Below, one piece after another: positions 9,005 to 17,836 of a stretch of 64,000 bases of DNA; the first letter of the stretch is position 1; each line of letters opens with the position of its first letter. The position numbers were made by a program, and so were the translations under genes. The DNA comes from Sphingopyxis sp. QXT-31. Lineage in GTDB: Bacteria; Pseudomonadota; Alphaproteobacteria; Sphingomonadales; Sphingomonadaceae. The DNA lies in NCBI RefSeq assembly GCF_001984035.1, contig NZ_CP019449.1, positions 124,001-188,000 on the forward strand, given 5' to 3'. The notes below the pieces were generated by a model. The model saw nothing but the letters and a program-made list of their open reading frames with translations, had not been told where the DNA came from and made no database searches.

Positions 9005-9325
9005 ATGGCCTGGATCTATCTCATCATCGCCGGCCTGTTCGAAATCGTCTGGGCTTTTGCCATGAAGCAATCGGACGGCTTCACGCGCCCCGGCGCCACC
9101 GCGGTGACCATCGCCGCGATGATCGCCAGCTTCGCTTTGCTCGCGCTCGCGATGCGCACGCTGCCGCTCGGCACCGCCTACACGATCTGGACCGGCATCG
9201 GTGCGGTCGGCGCTTTCGTCGTCGGCATCGCGGTGCTCGGCGAGGCCGCGAGTGCGACGCGCATCCTCGCCGCGCTGCTGATCGTCGCGGGGCTCGTGCT
9301 GATGAAGCTGTCGTCGCCCGCCTGA
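9005..9325 (+). CDS. gdx: SMR family exporter, Gdx/SugE-type (guanidinium)
   Basis: 106 residues and four helices, the size of a small multidrug resistance protein. The helix-1 glutamate lies in GLFEIVWAFAMKQSDGF, and LPLGTAYTIWTGIGAVGA matches the Gdx (SugE) subtype rather than EmrE. Gdx members export guanidinium as dual-topology dimers in the inner membrane. AAGGAG upstream of ATG 9005 is a good ribosome binding site. It follows tRNA-Trp by 87 bases, with a candidate guanidine-responsive leader between. The subtype call rests on motif memory; other quaternary-ammonium exporters are the alternative. Confidence 0.85.
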   Translation: MAWIYLIIAGLFEIVWAFAMKQSDGFTRPGATAVTIAAMIASFALLALAMRTLPLGTAYTIWTGIGAVGAFVVGIAVLGEAASATRILAALLIVAGLVLMKLSSPA

Positions 9326-9377
9326 GTGATTTCGAGCGAAATGGGACATTTCGCGGCTCGGAAATCACGGCAACTCT

Positions 9378-11021
9378 TCAACGCGTTTCGAGCGCGTCGA
9401 GCATCGCCTTCATCTTCGCGACATAGGCGCTGGCATGCGCGTGCGTCGTCATCCGGTGGAAATCGGCGACGATGTCGGCGACCGCGCGTTCGCCGCTCTT
9501 CTCGGCGAGTTCGATCTCGGCCTTCAGCAGCACGTGCAGGAAGCCGATCATATTGCCCGAGCGCGGCAGGGGCAGGTCGTCGGGCACCGTGTCCGCGGCG
9601 GCTTCGCGCGCGGGCGGCTTCACCGGATCGGGCAGCACCGCCGGAATGTCGCTCCGCGGCGCGGGCTCGCTCAGCAGATCCCACAGGTGGTTCGCCACCC
9701 GGTCGCGTTCGGTCAGATGTTTCAATCCCAGCTTCGTGCGCAATGTCGCGAGGATCGACGTGTGGTCGTAGAGCGTCGGGTCGACCTTGCCCTTCGGCAC
9801 CCACGGCGAGACGATCACCGCCGGCACGCGCACGCCATAGCGGCTGAAATCGAAGCAATAGCGATTGAGATATTCCTGTCCCTTCGGCGTCTTGTCGCCA
9901 GGCGGCGGCGCGCAGCCGGGGGCGACGCTGTCGTAGAAGCCGCCATGCTCGTCATAGGTGATGATCAGCAGGCTGGTGTCGCGGATCGGCGATTCCGGAC
10001 CGAAGATCGTCTCATAGACGAATTTGATCAGCGCCTCGCCGCCGTAGCAATCATCCTCGGGATGCTGCGACGATCCGCCGACGTAGCGCGGGCCGTCGAG
10101 CTTGTCGCCGTTCGGCTCGCGCTGCTTCGAAAAGAAGCTCGCACCGAAATTGGGCTCGATGAAGGTGTAGGGAATCTCGGCATAGGTGGCGCTGCCGTCT
10201 GCGCGCCGCGCATGGACGTCGCCTTTGAACCAGCCCAGCGACCAGATGTCGGCGAGGCTCAGCCCCTTCAGCGACGCGACCTGCGAAATCCAGCCGCCCT
10301 GCCAAGCGTGCGACGGCTTATCGCTGAACGCGTTGCTCTTGTCCTGGTACAGTCGGAAGCGGTGCCCCGCCGCCTTCAGCGCATCGAAGATCGAGCCGTT
10401 TTCATATTCGAACCCGCGCAGCGTCTCCCACGGCAACTCGCTGTTCATCTCGGGGCTGACGTCCATCCCCGCCGACGACCCGCCATGGACGAAGAAGCGG
10501 TTGGGCCAGGTTGGGCCGGGCAGCGAGCTGTGCCACGCGTCGCACACCGCGAACTCCTGCGCGAGCCGGTAGAGCACCGGCAATTGCGCCTGCGTGTCGA
10601 AACAGCCCATGATGTCGCCATAATGATCCGATGGCGGCGTCCCCGTCGCCTCGCTGGTCGAGGTCGCATAGCTGCTGACGAAGCCGCTGAGGTCGATCGC
10701 GGGATAATGGCACTGGCTGCAATCGACGGGGTGCGGGTCTTTCCTGGTCCCCTTGTCGCATTTTTCCAGATAGGCCGTCGCGGCCTCCGCGCCGCAAAGT
10801 TGCCGGAGGACGTCAGGGAATTCGTGTCCGGGATCGGTCTTCATCGACCAGGGCGCGGGGTGGTACAGCGGATAGGATTTGCCGTCGTAGCTATTCGACG
10901 CATCCGGCGGCGCGACCTTCAGTCCGGGTAGGCCCGATCGCCCGAGCATCTGGTCGAACGAATGATTCTCCAGCATCAGCACGAAGATATTGGTGATCGC
11001 GGCCTTGGCGGCATCGGACAT
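9378..11021 (-). CDS. Phosphoesterase family protein (phospholipase C/acid phosphatase AcpA type)
   Basis: 547 residues of the alkaline-phosphatase-like phosphoesterase family. The metal site ENHSFDQMLG is near the N-terminus, and LPGPTWPNRFFVHGGSS, FIEPNFG and LLIITYDEHGGFYD follow in family order, with a VSPWVPKG block. It hydrolyses phosphodiester or phosphomonoester bonds, in phospholipids for the best-known members. The start is ATG 11021, which has GGGGGAAG upstream; the frame stays open further but that part reads as non-coding. I see no obvious N-terminal signal peptide, unlike many secreted members. It is convergent with the exporter gene. Confidence 0.9.
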   Translation of the reverse strand: MSDAAKAAITNIFVLMLENHSFDQMLGRSGLPGLKVAPPDASNSYDGKSYPLYHPAPWSMKTDPGHEFPDVLRQLCGAEAATAYLEKCDKGTRKDPHPVDCSQCHYPAIDLSGFVSSYATSTSEATGTPPSDHYGDIMGCFDTQAQLPVLYRLAQEFAVCDAWHSSLPGPTWPNRFFVHGGSSAGMDVSPEMNSELPWETLRGFEYENGSIFDALKAAGHRFRLYQDKSNAFSDKPSHAWQGGWISQVASLKGLSLADIWSLGWFKGDVHARRADGSATYAEIPYTFIEPNFGASFFSKQREPNGDKLDGPRYVGGSSQHPEDDCYGGEALIKFVYETIFGPESPIRDTSLLIITYDEHGGFYDSVAPGCAPPPGDKTPKGQEYLNRYCFDFSRYGVRVPAVIVSPWVPKGKVDPTLYDHTSILATLRTKLGLKHLTERDRVANHLWDLLSEPAPRSDIPAVLPDPVKPPAREAAADTVPDDLPLPRSGNMIGFLHVLLKAEIELAEKSGERAVADIVADFHRMTTHAHASAYVAKMKAMLDALETR

Positions 11022-11276
11022 GATCGCTTCCCCCGGAGTCGAAGTCGTGGGGACACTGCGCCTGCGGCGGCGAATAGGGAAGGGCGGTTGGGGGACTATT
11101 CGGCCATTATTCCAAAGTTCAGGAAAGTTCAGCCCTGTGCGCCTCCCCAAAAGGATCTCGGCAACCGTCTTTATCGACCGAGTGAACGAGTCGGGATCGA
11201 CGACTTGCATAGCCGGATAATGTAGGAAAGCCTCGTTTGCAGGCGATGCCCGATTTGGGGTGGAGAGTGGCCGTAA

Positions 11277-11446
11277 AGCCCTCTCCCCTTGAGGGGAGAG
11301 GATAGCGCAGCTTGCTCCGTCAGGAGCTAGCGAAGCTTGGAGAGGGGTGCTTGGACACCGGCGGTCGGAAACCCCTCTCAACTCCGGCTAGGCAGCAAGC
11401 TGCCAAGCCTGCGTATCTCTCCCCTCAAGGGGAGAGAGCATAACCC
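11277..11446. repeat. 170-bp palindromic intergenic repeat, copy A
   Basis: Outer hairpin arms CTCTCCCCTTGAGGGGAGAG occur near both ends, with a second complementary pair inside (AGAGGGGT versus ACCCCTCT). The reverse complement of 34147-34316 matches over the full 170 bases with only a few mismatches. Related, more diverged elements lie at 13857-14038 and 50395-50523. No reading frame fits it, and it fills most of the 11022-11544 gap. Confidence 0.92.
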
Positions 11447-11544
11447 TTCGAACGTCGCGCTTCGCCCGTGCCCCGCGACCACTCCTGTTGACACCCATGT
11501 CAATTGCTGAAACTCTCCCCGCCTCGGATCGGAGACAAGGCGAC

Positions 11545-12891
11545 GTGGCAGACCAACAAGCAACGGCGCCCGCCGACCCCATGCCCGCCGCCGCGCCCGC
11601 CGACGACGCCACGCTCCGCCCGCGCACCGTGGCCGCCTTCGCCGCGACCGCCGGTCCCACCGCGATCCTCGGCCTGCCGTTCAGCGTCTACCTGCCGCCC
11701 TATATCGCCGAAGGCGGGGTGATCGCGGTGGGTCTCGTCGGGCTGCTCTTTTCGCTCACCACCATCTGGGACGGCGTCGTCGATCCGCTGATCGGCACGA
11801 TGATCGACCGGGTGCGCACCGGGCTCGGCGCACATCGCCGCTGGATGCTGATGGCGCTCGTGCCGCTCGCGCTGCTGCTGGCGATCATCGTCACCGTCGG
11901 CGACAGCTTGCCCTTCGCCGCGCTCTTCCTCCTGATGGTGCTCTTCTATTCGAGCTTCAGTCTCTACGAGGTCGCGCAATTGTCGTGGGGCTCGGCGCTG
12001 GTGCGCGCACCCGCCGACAGCGCCTTGCTTTATGGCATGCGCGACTGGTTCGCGAAGATCGCACTGCTCGCGGCCTTTGCGGCGCCCGCTGCGGCGCAGC
12101 TGCTGATCCCGGGGATCAGCTTGCAGGGGCGTATCCTCGCCTATGCCAGCCTGTTCCTGGTGATGGTCCCCGCCGCGCTCTTCGCGATGCGGCTGGTGCC
12201 GCTGCGCGCCGTGATCGCCGAACCCGGCATCGGCTGGCGCGGCGAGATTCGGGCCTCGCTCGGCTTTCCGCCGCTGATGCTGCTTTTCGCGGTGCAGTTC
12301 CTCAATGCCTTTGCGTTCGGCTCGCTCACCTCGCTCTTCATCTTCTTCGCCGCGGCGGTGCTCGATCTCGACAGCCAAAGCGCGGTGCTGCTTTTCGCCA
12401 GCTTCATCGGCGGGGCGATCGCATCGCCGCTATGGACGCTCGCGGCGCGCCGCTTCGGCAAGCCGCAGGCGATGATCGCCATGGCACTGCTCGTCGGCCT
12501 GCTGCTGCTCGGCACACTGGCGCAGGAACCGACCGGGCTCGCACAGGCGGCAGGCTTCTCGCTTTTCCTCGGCACCGGCTTCGTCGGCCTCCTGTTCATC
12601 TATTCGATGCTCGCGGATCTGATCGCGCGCGACGCCGCACGTTGCGGGCGCAACCGCTCGGCCTTTCTCTTCGCTTTGCTCAACCTGATGCAAAAGGGCG
12701 GGGTCGCGGCCGCGATCGCGGTCAGTTACGCGCTGCTCGGCGTGATCGGCTTCGATCCGCAGGACGGCGAGGCCGCGGCGCGCGAGCTGCATCTGCTGTT
12801 CGTGCTGCAACCCGTTGCGAGTTGGACCGTGATGATCGGCCTGCTCCTCTTGATGCGCCGGCACATGCCGCACCGCGCGGCCAGCCTATGA
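11545..12891 (+). CDS. MFS transporter (GPH sugar:cation symporter-like)
   Basis: About 448 residues and twelve predicted helices. The block TTIWDGVVDPLIGTMIDRVR followed by GLGAHRRWMLM is typical of the glycoside-pentoside-hexuronide:cation symporter branch. The C-terminal half contains SMLADLIARDAARCGRNRSA, also typical. I place the start at GTG 11545 because GGAGACAAGG lies just upstream; ATG 11497 in the same frame would add 16 residues. Substrate is unknown. It stands alone between a repeat and secE. Confidence 0.88.
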   Translation: MADQQATAPADPMPAAAPADDATLRPRTVAAFAATAGPTAILGLPFSVYLPPYIAEGGVIAVGLVGLLFSLTTIWDGVVDPLIGTMIDRVRTGLGAHRRWMLMALVPLALLLAIIVTVGDSLPFAALFLLMVLFYSSFSLYEVAQLSWGSALVRAPADSALLYGMRDWFAKIALLAAFAAPAAAQLLIPGISLQGRILAYASLFLVMVPAALFAMRLVPLRAVIAEPGIGWRGEIRASLGFPPLMLLFAVQFLNAFAFGSLTSLFIFFAAAVLDLDSQSAVLLFASFIGGAIASPLWTLAARRFGKPQAMIAMALLVGLLLLGTLAQEPTGLAQAAGFSLFLGTGFVGLLFIYSMLADLIARDAARCGRNRSAFLFALLNLMQKGGVAAAIAVSYALLGVIGFDPQDGEAAARELHLLFVLQPVASWTVMIGLLLLMRRHMPHRAASL

Positions 12892-13073
12892 CTTGCAATC
12901 GCGCCAAGGCACCGGTAAAGGCCGCTCCATTCGGACAGATGCGCCGTTTTCCTTCCGCCTTTGGCCGGCATGCTCGGCAAGGGTGGGCGGACTATTGCCC
13001 AACGCGCGGTTGACGCGCGGGGGGCGGCAACCCATCTGGCCGGATATTGGACGCTTACGAGGACAGCAGCATC

Positions 13074-13271
13074 ATGGCGAAGACGAGCCCGGGCCAATTC
13101 ATCAATCAGGTGAAGGATGAAGCGCGCAAGATCGTGTGGCCCACGGGCCGCGAAACGGTGCAGACGACGATCCTGGTGCTCATCATGACCACGATCCTCG
13201 CCTTCTTCTTCCTCGGCGTCGATTCGGTCTTCAACGCGGTCGTCACCTGGCTGACGTCGCTCGCGCGCTAA
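13074..13271 (+). CDS. secE: Preprotein translocase subunit SecE
   Basis: 65 residues, the short single-helix form found in alphaproteobacteria. The conserved amphipathic segment KDEARKIVWPTGRETVQTT leads into one transmembrane helix. It is part of the SecYEG channel in the inner membrane. The start is ATG 13074 (MAKTSPGQF); an upstream extension in the same frame lacks similarity. nusG follows 30 bases downstream, the classical pairing. Confidence 0.96.
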   Translation: MAKTSPGQFINQVKDEARKIVWPTGRETVQTTILVLIMTTILAFFFLGVDSVFNAVVTWLTSLAR

Positions 13272-13301
13272 GCCGCGCAAACTAACAGGAACAGGACAGA
13301 C

Positions 13302-13838
13302 ATGGCGCGCTGGTACATCATTCACGCCTATTCGGGTTTCGAGAACAAGGTCCGCGACTCGGTGATCGCCGAGGCCGAACGCATGGGCCTGTCGCAGCTC
13401 GTCGAATCGGTCGAAGTGCCGGTCGAGACGGTGACCGAGGTCAAGCGCGGCAAGAAGGTCCAGGCCGAGCGGAAATTCTTCCCCGGTTACGTCCTCGCCA
13501 AGCTGACGATGACCGACGACGTCTATCACCTCGTCAAGAACACCCCGAAGGTCACGGGTTTCCTGGGCTCGATGGGCAAGCCGCAGGCGATCAGCGAGGC
13601 CGAGGCCGCGCGCATCCTGAACAGCAAGGAAGAGGCTGCGGCCCGTCCGAAGCAGGAAATCCGCGTCGATTACGAAATCGGCGACCAGGTCAAGGTGCTC
13701 GACGGTCCTTTCGCCAGCTTCAACGGGCTGGTCGAGGAACTCGATTTCGAAAAGGCGCGCGTCAAGGTCAGCGTCTCGATCTTCGGCCGCGCGACCCCGG
13801 TCGAGCTCGATTTCGAGCAGGTCGAGCGGATGAAATAA
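13302..13838 (+). CDS. nusG: Transcription termination/antitermination protein NusG
   Basis: 178 residues. The NGN domain starts MARWYIIHAYSGFENKV and contains FFPGYVLAKLTMTDDVYHLV; the C-terminal KOW domain is seen as GDQVKVLDGPFASFNGLVEE. It binds RNA polymerase and couples it to Rho or ribosomal S10. It forms an operon with secE. A diverged palindromic repeat begins 18 bases after the stop, and rplK, its usual next neighbour, is displaced by tesB. Confidence 0.97.
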   Translation: MARWYIIHAYSGFENKVRDSVIAEAERMGLSQLVESVEVPVETVTEVKRGKKVQAERKFFPGYVLAKLTMTDDVYHLVKNTPKVTGFLGSMGKPQAISEAEAARILNSKEEAAARPKQEIRVDYEIGDQVKVLDGPFASFNGLVEELDFEKARVKVSVSIFGRATPVELDFEQVERMK

Positions 13839-13856
13839 GGCGGCCTCGGCCGCTCC

Positions 13857-14038
13857 TCCCTTCCCCCTCGATGGGGGAAGGATACGCAGCCTTGCCGCCA
13901 CAGGCGGCTAGGCGAAGTTGGATGGGGGTGACGGTGCGTCCTTGCGCCGGCCGCTTCAGGACGAAAGCCCACCCCCACCGCTGCGACTAGGCGGCAAGCC
14001 GCCAAGTCTCGCTGCCTCCCCCATCGAGGGGGAGGGCA
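13857..14038. repeat. Palindromic intergenic repeat, diverged relative of the 170-bp family
   Basis: It has the same plan as copies A and B: outer arms CCCCCTCGATGGGGGAAGG and CCCCCATCGAGGGGGAGGG, an inner GGATGGGGGTG versus CCCACCCCCACC, and GGCGGCTAGGCGAAG versus CTAGGCGGCAAGCCGCC. It fills the nusG-tesB gap, so an open frame running through it from 13918 should not be taken as the tesB start. Confidence 0.85.
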
Positions 14039-14052
14039 ATGGGGGCAGTATC

Positions 14053-14982
14053 GTGACAACCCTCTCTCCCGAGCAGATTCAGGCCCGCATCGAGCGTGCG
14101 CGCGAAATCAACGCCAGCGTCGACGCCGGCCCGGTGGTTGCCGCGGTCGCGCGGCTGTTCGACCTCGAGCCCGCGGGCGAGCCCGACGAATTTCTCTTCC
14201 CCGCGCTCGCTACAACGGCGCGCGAGCGCATTTTCGGCGGCCAGGTGATCGCGCAGGCGATGGTCGCCGCCGCACATACCGTCGATGCCGACAAGCAGGT
14301 CCATTCGCTCCACGCCTATTTCCTGCGCGGCGGCGACGAAACCAAGCCGTTGCATTTCCGCGTCCATCGCGACTTCGACGGGCGCAGCTTCGCCAACCGC
14401 CGCGTCGTCGTGCGCCAGGACAGCAAGGTAATCTTCAACCTCACCGCCTCGTTCCAGCTGCCGACGCCGGGCCTCGCGCATCAGGTTCCGATGCCCGACC
14501 TCTTGCCGCCCGAGGAATGCCGCGATTTCCTCGAAACGATCGCCGCCGACCCCAATGTGTCGGAAGATGCCTTTTTCCATATGGCGCGGCGCCGTCCGTT
14601 CGAGCTGCGCAACCACCGCCCGCCCGCCTCGGCGAAGGCGACGCAGCATTATCAATGGTTCCGCATCGCGGCGCCGATCGGCGACGATCCGCTCGTCCAC
14701 CGCGGCTTCCTTGCCTTCGCGTCGGACATGGGGCTGCTATCGTCGGCGATGCTGCCGCACGGGCTCAACTTCATGACCCCCGGGCTGTTCTCGACCAGCC
14801 TCGACCATGCGATGTGGTTCCACGACGATGTGCGCGTCGACCAATGGTTCGTTTATGTCATGGACAGCGACTGGACCGGCGGCAGCCGCGGCATCAACCG
14901 CGGCTCGATCTATCGCCAGGACGGCACGCTGATCGCCTCGGCGGTGCAGGAAGGGCTGCTGCGGCTGGCACCGCAGGGCTGA
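14053..14982 (+). CDS. tesB: Acyl-CoA thioesterase II
   Basis: 309 residues with a double hot-dog fold. Hot-dog 1 contains RIFGGQVIAQAMVAAAHTV and HSLHAYFLRGGD. Hot-dog 2 contains SLDHAMWFHDDVRVDQWF with the catalytic Asp, ending in SRGINRGSIYRQDGTLIAS. It hydrolyses acyl-CoA to fatty acid and CoA. The start is GTG 14053 (TTLSPEQIQ); upstream sequence in frame belongs to the repeat. It interrupts the usual nusG-rplK order. The length is slightly above E. coli TesB (286). Confidence 0.93.
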   Translation: MTTLSPEQIQARIERAREINASVDAGPVVAAVARLFDLEPAGEPDEFLFPALATTARERIFGGQVIAQAMVAAAHTVDADKQVHSLHAYFLRGGDETKPLHFRVHRDFDGRSFANRRVVVRQDSKVIFNLTASFQLPTPGLAHQVPMPDLLPPEECRDFLETIAADPNVSEDAFFHMARRRPFELRNHRPPASAKATQHYQWFRIAAPIGDDPLVHRGFLAFASDMGLLSSAMLPHGLNFMTPGLFSTSLDHAMWFHDDVRVDQWFVYVMDSDWTGGSRGINRGSIYRQDGTLIASAVQEGLLRLAPQG

Positions 14983-15139
14983 GAAGCCTTGCTTTCGCGT
15001 GCATTTGCAGCTAACCGCCCCGCTTCGCGTCAGATACGGGCGTGATTCCGCGCGGGAGGAGGGCTGATAACCCTCTGCTTGACCGCTAATTTTGAGCCCT
15101 GAACCCAGGTCCGGGGCGACAGAAAGAAAGGAGGCCATC

Positions 15140-15571
15140 ATGGCCAAGAAGATCAGCGGCTATATCAAGCTGCAGGTGCCCGCCGGCACCGCCAACCCGT
15201 CGCCGCCGCTCGGGCCGGCGCTCGGTCAGCGCGGCGTGAACATCATGGAATTCTGCAAGGCGTTCAACGCTGCGACCGATTCCATGGAAAAGGGCACCCC
15301 GACCCCGACCATCATCACCGTGTTCGCCGACAAGAGCTTCTCTTTCGTCACGAAGACGCCCCCCGCGACCTACCTGATCAAGAAGGCCGCGAACCTCAAG
15401 TCGGGTTCGAAGGAGCCCGGCAAGATCAGCGGCGGCAAGATCGCCCGCTCGAAGCTGACCGAAATCGCCGAGATCAAGATGAAGGATCTCAACGCGAACG
15501 ATCTGGAACAGGCAACGAAGATCATCGAGGGCAGCGCGCGCTCGATGGGCCTCGAAGTGACGGAGGGCTGA
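15140..15571 (+). CDS. rplK: 50S ribosomal protein L11
   Basis: 143 residues, full length. The N-terminus [20 protein letters not shown], then [19 protein letters not shown] and [12 protein letters not shown], are textbook L11. AAAGGAGG lies upstream of ATG 15140. rplA follows after four bases. The 157-base gap before it holds the hairpin GAGGGCTGATAACCCTC (15057-15073) and a TTGACC at 15079 that may be a -35 element. Confidence 0.98.
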   Translation: MAKKISGYIKLQVPAGTANPSPPLGPALGQRGVNIMEFCKAFNAATDSMEKGTPTPTIITVFADKSFSFVTKTPPATYLIKKAANLKSGSKEPGKISGGKIARSKLTEIAEIKMKDLNANDLEQATKIIEGSARSMGLEVTEG

Positions 15572-15575
15572 TCCG

Positions 15576-16274
15576 ATGGCAAAGCTGACCAAGAAGCAGA
15601 AGGCGCTCGAGGGCAAGGTTGATGCGCTGAAGCTGCACACCGTCGACGAAGCGCTGAAAACCGTGCGCGAGCTGGCCTCGGCCAAGTTCGACGAAACGCT
15701 CGAAATCGCGATGAACCTGGGTGTCGATCCGCGCCACGCCGACCAGATGGTCCGCGGCGTCGTGACGCTCCCCGCCGGCACCGGCAAGGACGTCAAGGTT
15801 GCCGTGTTCGCGCGCGGCGACAATGCCGATAAGGCGCTGGCCGCCGGTGCCGACAAGGTCGGTGCCGAAGACCTGATGGAAGACATGCTCGCGGGCAACC
15901 TCGACTATGGCCGCGTCATCGCGACGCCGGACATGATGGGCATCGTCGGCCGCCTCGGCAAGACGCTGGGTCCGAAGGGCCTGATGCCGAACCCGAAGCT
16001 GGGCACCGTCACCCCGAACGTCGCCGAAGCCGTGAAGGCCGCCAAGGGCGGTCAGATCGAGTTCCGCGTCGAAAAGGTCGGCATCATCCACGCCGGCCTC
16101 GGCAAGCTGTCGTTCGGCGAGGAAAAGCTCCGCCAGAACTTCGACGCCTTCGTCGACGCGATCGTCAAGGCCAAGCCGGCCGGCGCGAAGGGCAAATACG
16201 TCCGCAAGATCGCGCTGTCGTCGTCGATGGGCCCGGGCGTCAAGGTCGACACTGCCGACGTCACCGGCGCCTGA
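15576..16274 (+). CDS. rplA: 50S ribosomal protein L1
   Basis: 232 residues, full length. Family blocks include [40 protein letters not shown] and [14 protein letters not shown]1 builds the L1 stalk of the 50S subunit and usually represses its own operon by binding mRNA near rplK. It is followed by a strong intrinsic terminator, so rplK-rplA is a complete two-gene unit here and does not continue into rplJ. Confidence 0.98.
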   Translation: MAKLTKKQKALEGKVDALKLHTVDEALKTVRELASAKFDETLEIAMNLGVDPRHADQMVRGVVTLPAGTGKDVKVAVFARGDNADKALAAGADKVGAEDLMEDMLAGNLDYGRVIATPDMMGIVGRLGKTLGPKGLMPNPKLGTVTPNVAEAVKAAKGGQIEFRVEKVGIIHAGLGKLSFGEEKLRQNFDAFVDAIVKAKPAGAKGKYVRKIALSSSMGPGVKVDTADVTGA

Positions 16275-16296
16275 TTTCAGGCATCATGATTTAGGG

Positions 16297-16326
16297 AAGG
16301 GCCGGGGGAGATCCCGGCCCTTTTTT
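16297..16326 (+). terminator. Rho-independent terminator after rplA
   Basis: The stem AAGGGCCGGG (16297-16306) pairs with CCCGGCCCTT (16313-16322) around the loop GGAGAT, and a run of T follows directly (16321-16326). Confidence 0.92.
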
Positions 16327-16402
16327 ATGGGCGGCTTTGGGGTGGTTAGCTGACATCCCACTCCGGTGTTGCGGTGCCTCTGCCACCTGTTATCGTGCAA
16401 CG

Positions 16403-16618
16403 ATGAAAGCTAGGCACGCACACATCGGCACCGTAATATCATCTGTGGCTTTCGCTGTTTTGATAGTCATCGCGACACAGTCGCACTCGACAATCTCGGA
16501 AAGCGAAATAGCTACGAACGGCTTTTTGGGATTGGTAATTTTGAGCATCCTTGCGTGTGCATACTTTGTCTCACGCTCCGCCGTTCATCTAATCCGTCGC
16601 TTCGGAAATCGTCGCTAG
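16403..16618 (+). CDS. Small two-helix membrane protein, low-GC, unknown
   Basis: 71 residues from ATG 16403; the frame is open to 16337. Two hydrophobic stretches (about residues 10-26 and 42-58) are separated by a polar SHSTISESEIATN loop, with a basic tail. Base and codon use is clearly AT-richer than the neighbours, which suggests recent acquisition. There is no clear ribosome binding site. The frame could be fortuitous, but the membrane pattern and change in composition make a real gene slightly more likely than not. Confidence 0.45.
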   Translation: MKARHAHIGTVISSVAFAVLIVIATQSHSTISESEIATNGFLGLVILSILACAYFVSRSAVHLIRRFGNRR

Positions 16619-16645
16619 CATACGTCCGCAACCGGTCGTTAGCCG

Positions 16646-17056
16646 TCATTCCGCCCCGCGAAACTCGATCAGGTCCCATTTGTTGCCATAGAGGTCGAGG
16701 AAGACCGCGACCGTGCCGTAATCGGCCTCCAGCGGTTCGCGCTCGATCCGTACGCCCTTGTCGAGCAGGCGCTGGTAATCGCGGCGGAAGTCGTCGGTTT
16801 GCAGGAAGAGGAAGACGCGTCCGCCCGACTGGTTGCCGATGAACGCGGCCTGCTCCGCATTCGCAGCGCGCGCGAGGAGGATGGTTGCGCCGCCCTCGGG
16901 ATTGCCCGGCGGTGCGACGAGCACCCAGCGCTTGTCCTGCGCGGGCTGATAGTCGTCGGCGACGAGCGTGAAGCCCAGGACGCCGACGTAGAAGCCGATC
17001 GCCTCGTCATAATCGCGCACCACCAGCGCGATATGCGCGAGCGACTGGCGCGTCAT
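16646..17056 (-). CDS. VOC family (glyoxalase-like) protein
   Basis: 136 residues with the vicinal-oxygen-chelate fold: LAHIALVVRDYDEAIGFYVG at the N-terminus (metal His) and YGTVAVFLDLYGNKWDLIEF at the C-terminus. The metal set is His near residue 8 and a late Glu in IEF; the reaction is unknown. The start ATG 17056 overlaps the ccmB stop (ATGA), so it is translated from the ccm mRNA, in a position often occupied by ccmC. Confidence 0.88.
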   Translation of the reverse strand: MTRQSLAHIALVVRDYDEAIGFYVGVLGFTLVADDYQPAQDKRWVLVAPPGNPEGGATILLARAANAEQAAFIGNQSGGRVFLFLQTDDFRRDYQRLLDKGVRIEREPLEADYGTVAVFLDLYGNKWDLIEFRGAE

Positions 17057-17700
17057 TCGCGTAAGCCCCGCAGCGCCGCCCCCGCGGCAAACGGCCCGAT
17101 CACGGTCAGCAGCAGGCTCACCGCGCCGAGCAGCTTCACCGCGCCGCGCCCCGACGGGTCGAGCATCCCCGCGCCGAATATCAGCAGCGGCACCGCGAGC
17201 GGTAGCACGAGCAGCCCGCCGATCGCGCTCCCGCCCTTTAATCCCACGGTCAGCGTGGCGCTCAGCACGGCGAGCGAGGCGAGGGCGGGGACCGCGATCG
17301 CAATGCCCGTGGCGAGCAATTCCACGCGCGCGCTGTCCTGTGCCAGCAACGCCGCCGCCGGAAAGAGCGCGATCAGCAGCGGCAGCCCGAAACCGATCGC
17401 ATGCGCGCCGATCTTCACCGCGGCGATCACCTCGTCGGCGACCCCGCGCACTGCGAGCTGGTCGAGCACGCCCGCGTCGCGGTCCGGCCGCACCAGCCGG
17501 TCGATCGGCAACAGCGCCGCGAGCAGCGCCGCGACCCACACCATCCCGCCGCCGGCGCGCTGCAGCAACGGCGCATCGGGGCCGACCGCGAAGGGGAAGG
17601 CGGTCGCCACCAGCAGGAAGAACAGCACCGGCAGCCACAGCGCGCCGCTGCCCCATGCACGGCGGAGGTCGCGCCAGAAGAGGGCGATCAGCATCGTCAT
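17053..17700 (-). CDS. ccmB: Heme exporter subunit CcmB
   Basis: 215 residues with six predicted transmembrane helices. The N-terminal FWRDLRRAWGSGALWLPVLF and GVLDQLAVRGVADEVIAAVK blocks match CcmB. With CcmA and CcmC it forms the ABC complex of cytochrome c maturation that releases holo-CcmE. ccmA lies upstream, but a 136-base gap with a hairpin-forming repeat separates them. ccmC is not in the window. Confidence 0.92.
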   Translation of the reverse strand: MTMLIALFWRDLRRAWGSGALWLPVLFFLLVATAFPFAVGPDAPLLQRAGGGMVWVAALLAALLPIDRLVRPDRDAGVLDQLAVRGVADEVIAAVKIGAHAIGFGLPLLIALFPAAALLAQDSARVELLATGIAIAVPALASLAVLSATLTVGLKGGSAIGGLLVLPLAVPLLIFGAGMLDPSGRGAVKLLGAVSLLLTVIGPFAAGAALRGLRE

Positions 17701-17732
17701 CGCCGCATATCCGTATCTCTACGGACCCAAAT

Positions 17733-17819
17733 CCGTTCGTGCTGAGCTTGTCGAAGCACCGCCCTTCTTTCCAACGTTGAAAGAAAGAACGGCCCTTCGA
17801 CAAGCTCAGGGCAAACGGG
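17733..17819. repeat. Palindromic repeat between ccmA and ccmB (family 2, copy 1)
   Basis: The arms CTGAGCTTGTCGAAG and CTTCGACAAGCTCAG flank a centre that can also pair (CTTTC with GAAAG). The element is homologous to the reverse complement of 22126-22213. It sits inside an operon and would form a strong RNA hairpin between ccmA and ccmB. Confidence 0.9.
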
Positions 17820-17836
17820 TTTTGGAAGGCGCGCGA

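Noticed and set aside
9378..11381. The longer phosphoesterase frame up to 11381
   Set aside because: It would run through the 170-bp repeat and has no family similarity; ATG 11021 has a ribosome binding site.
13918..14052. An upstream extension of tesB
   Set aside because: The added codons lie in a palindromic repeat; the TesB similarity begins at GTG 14053.
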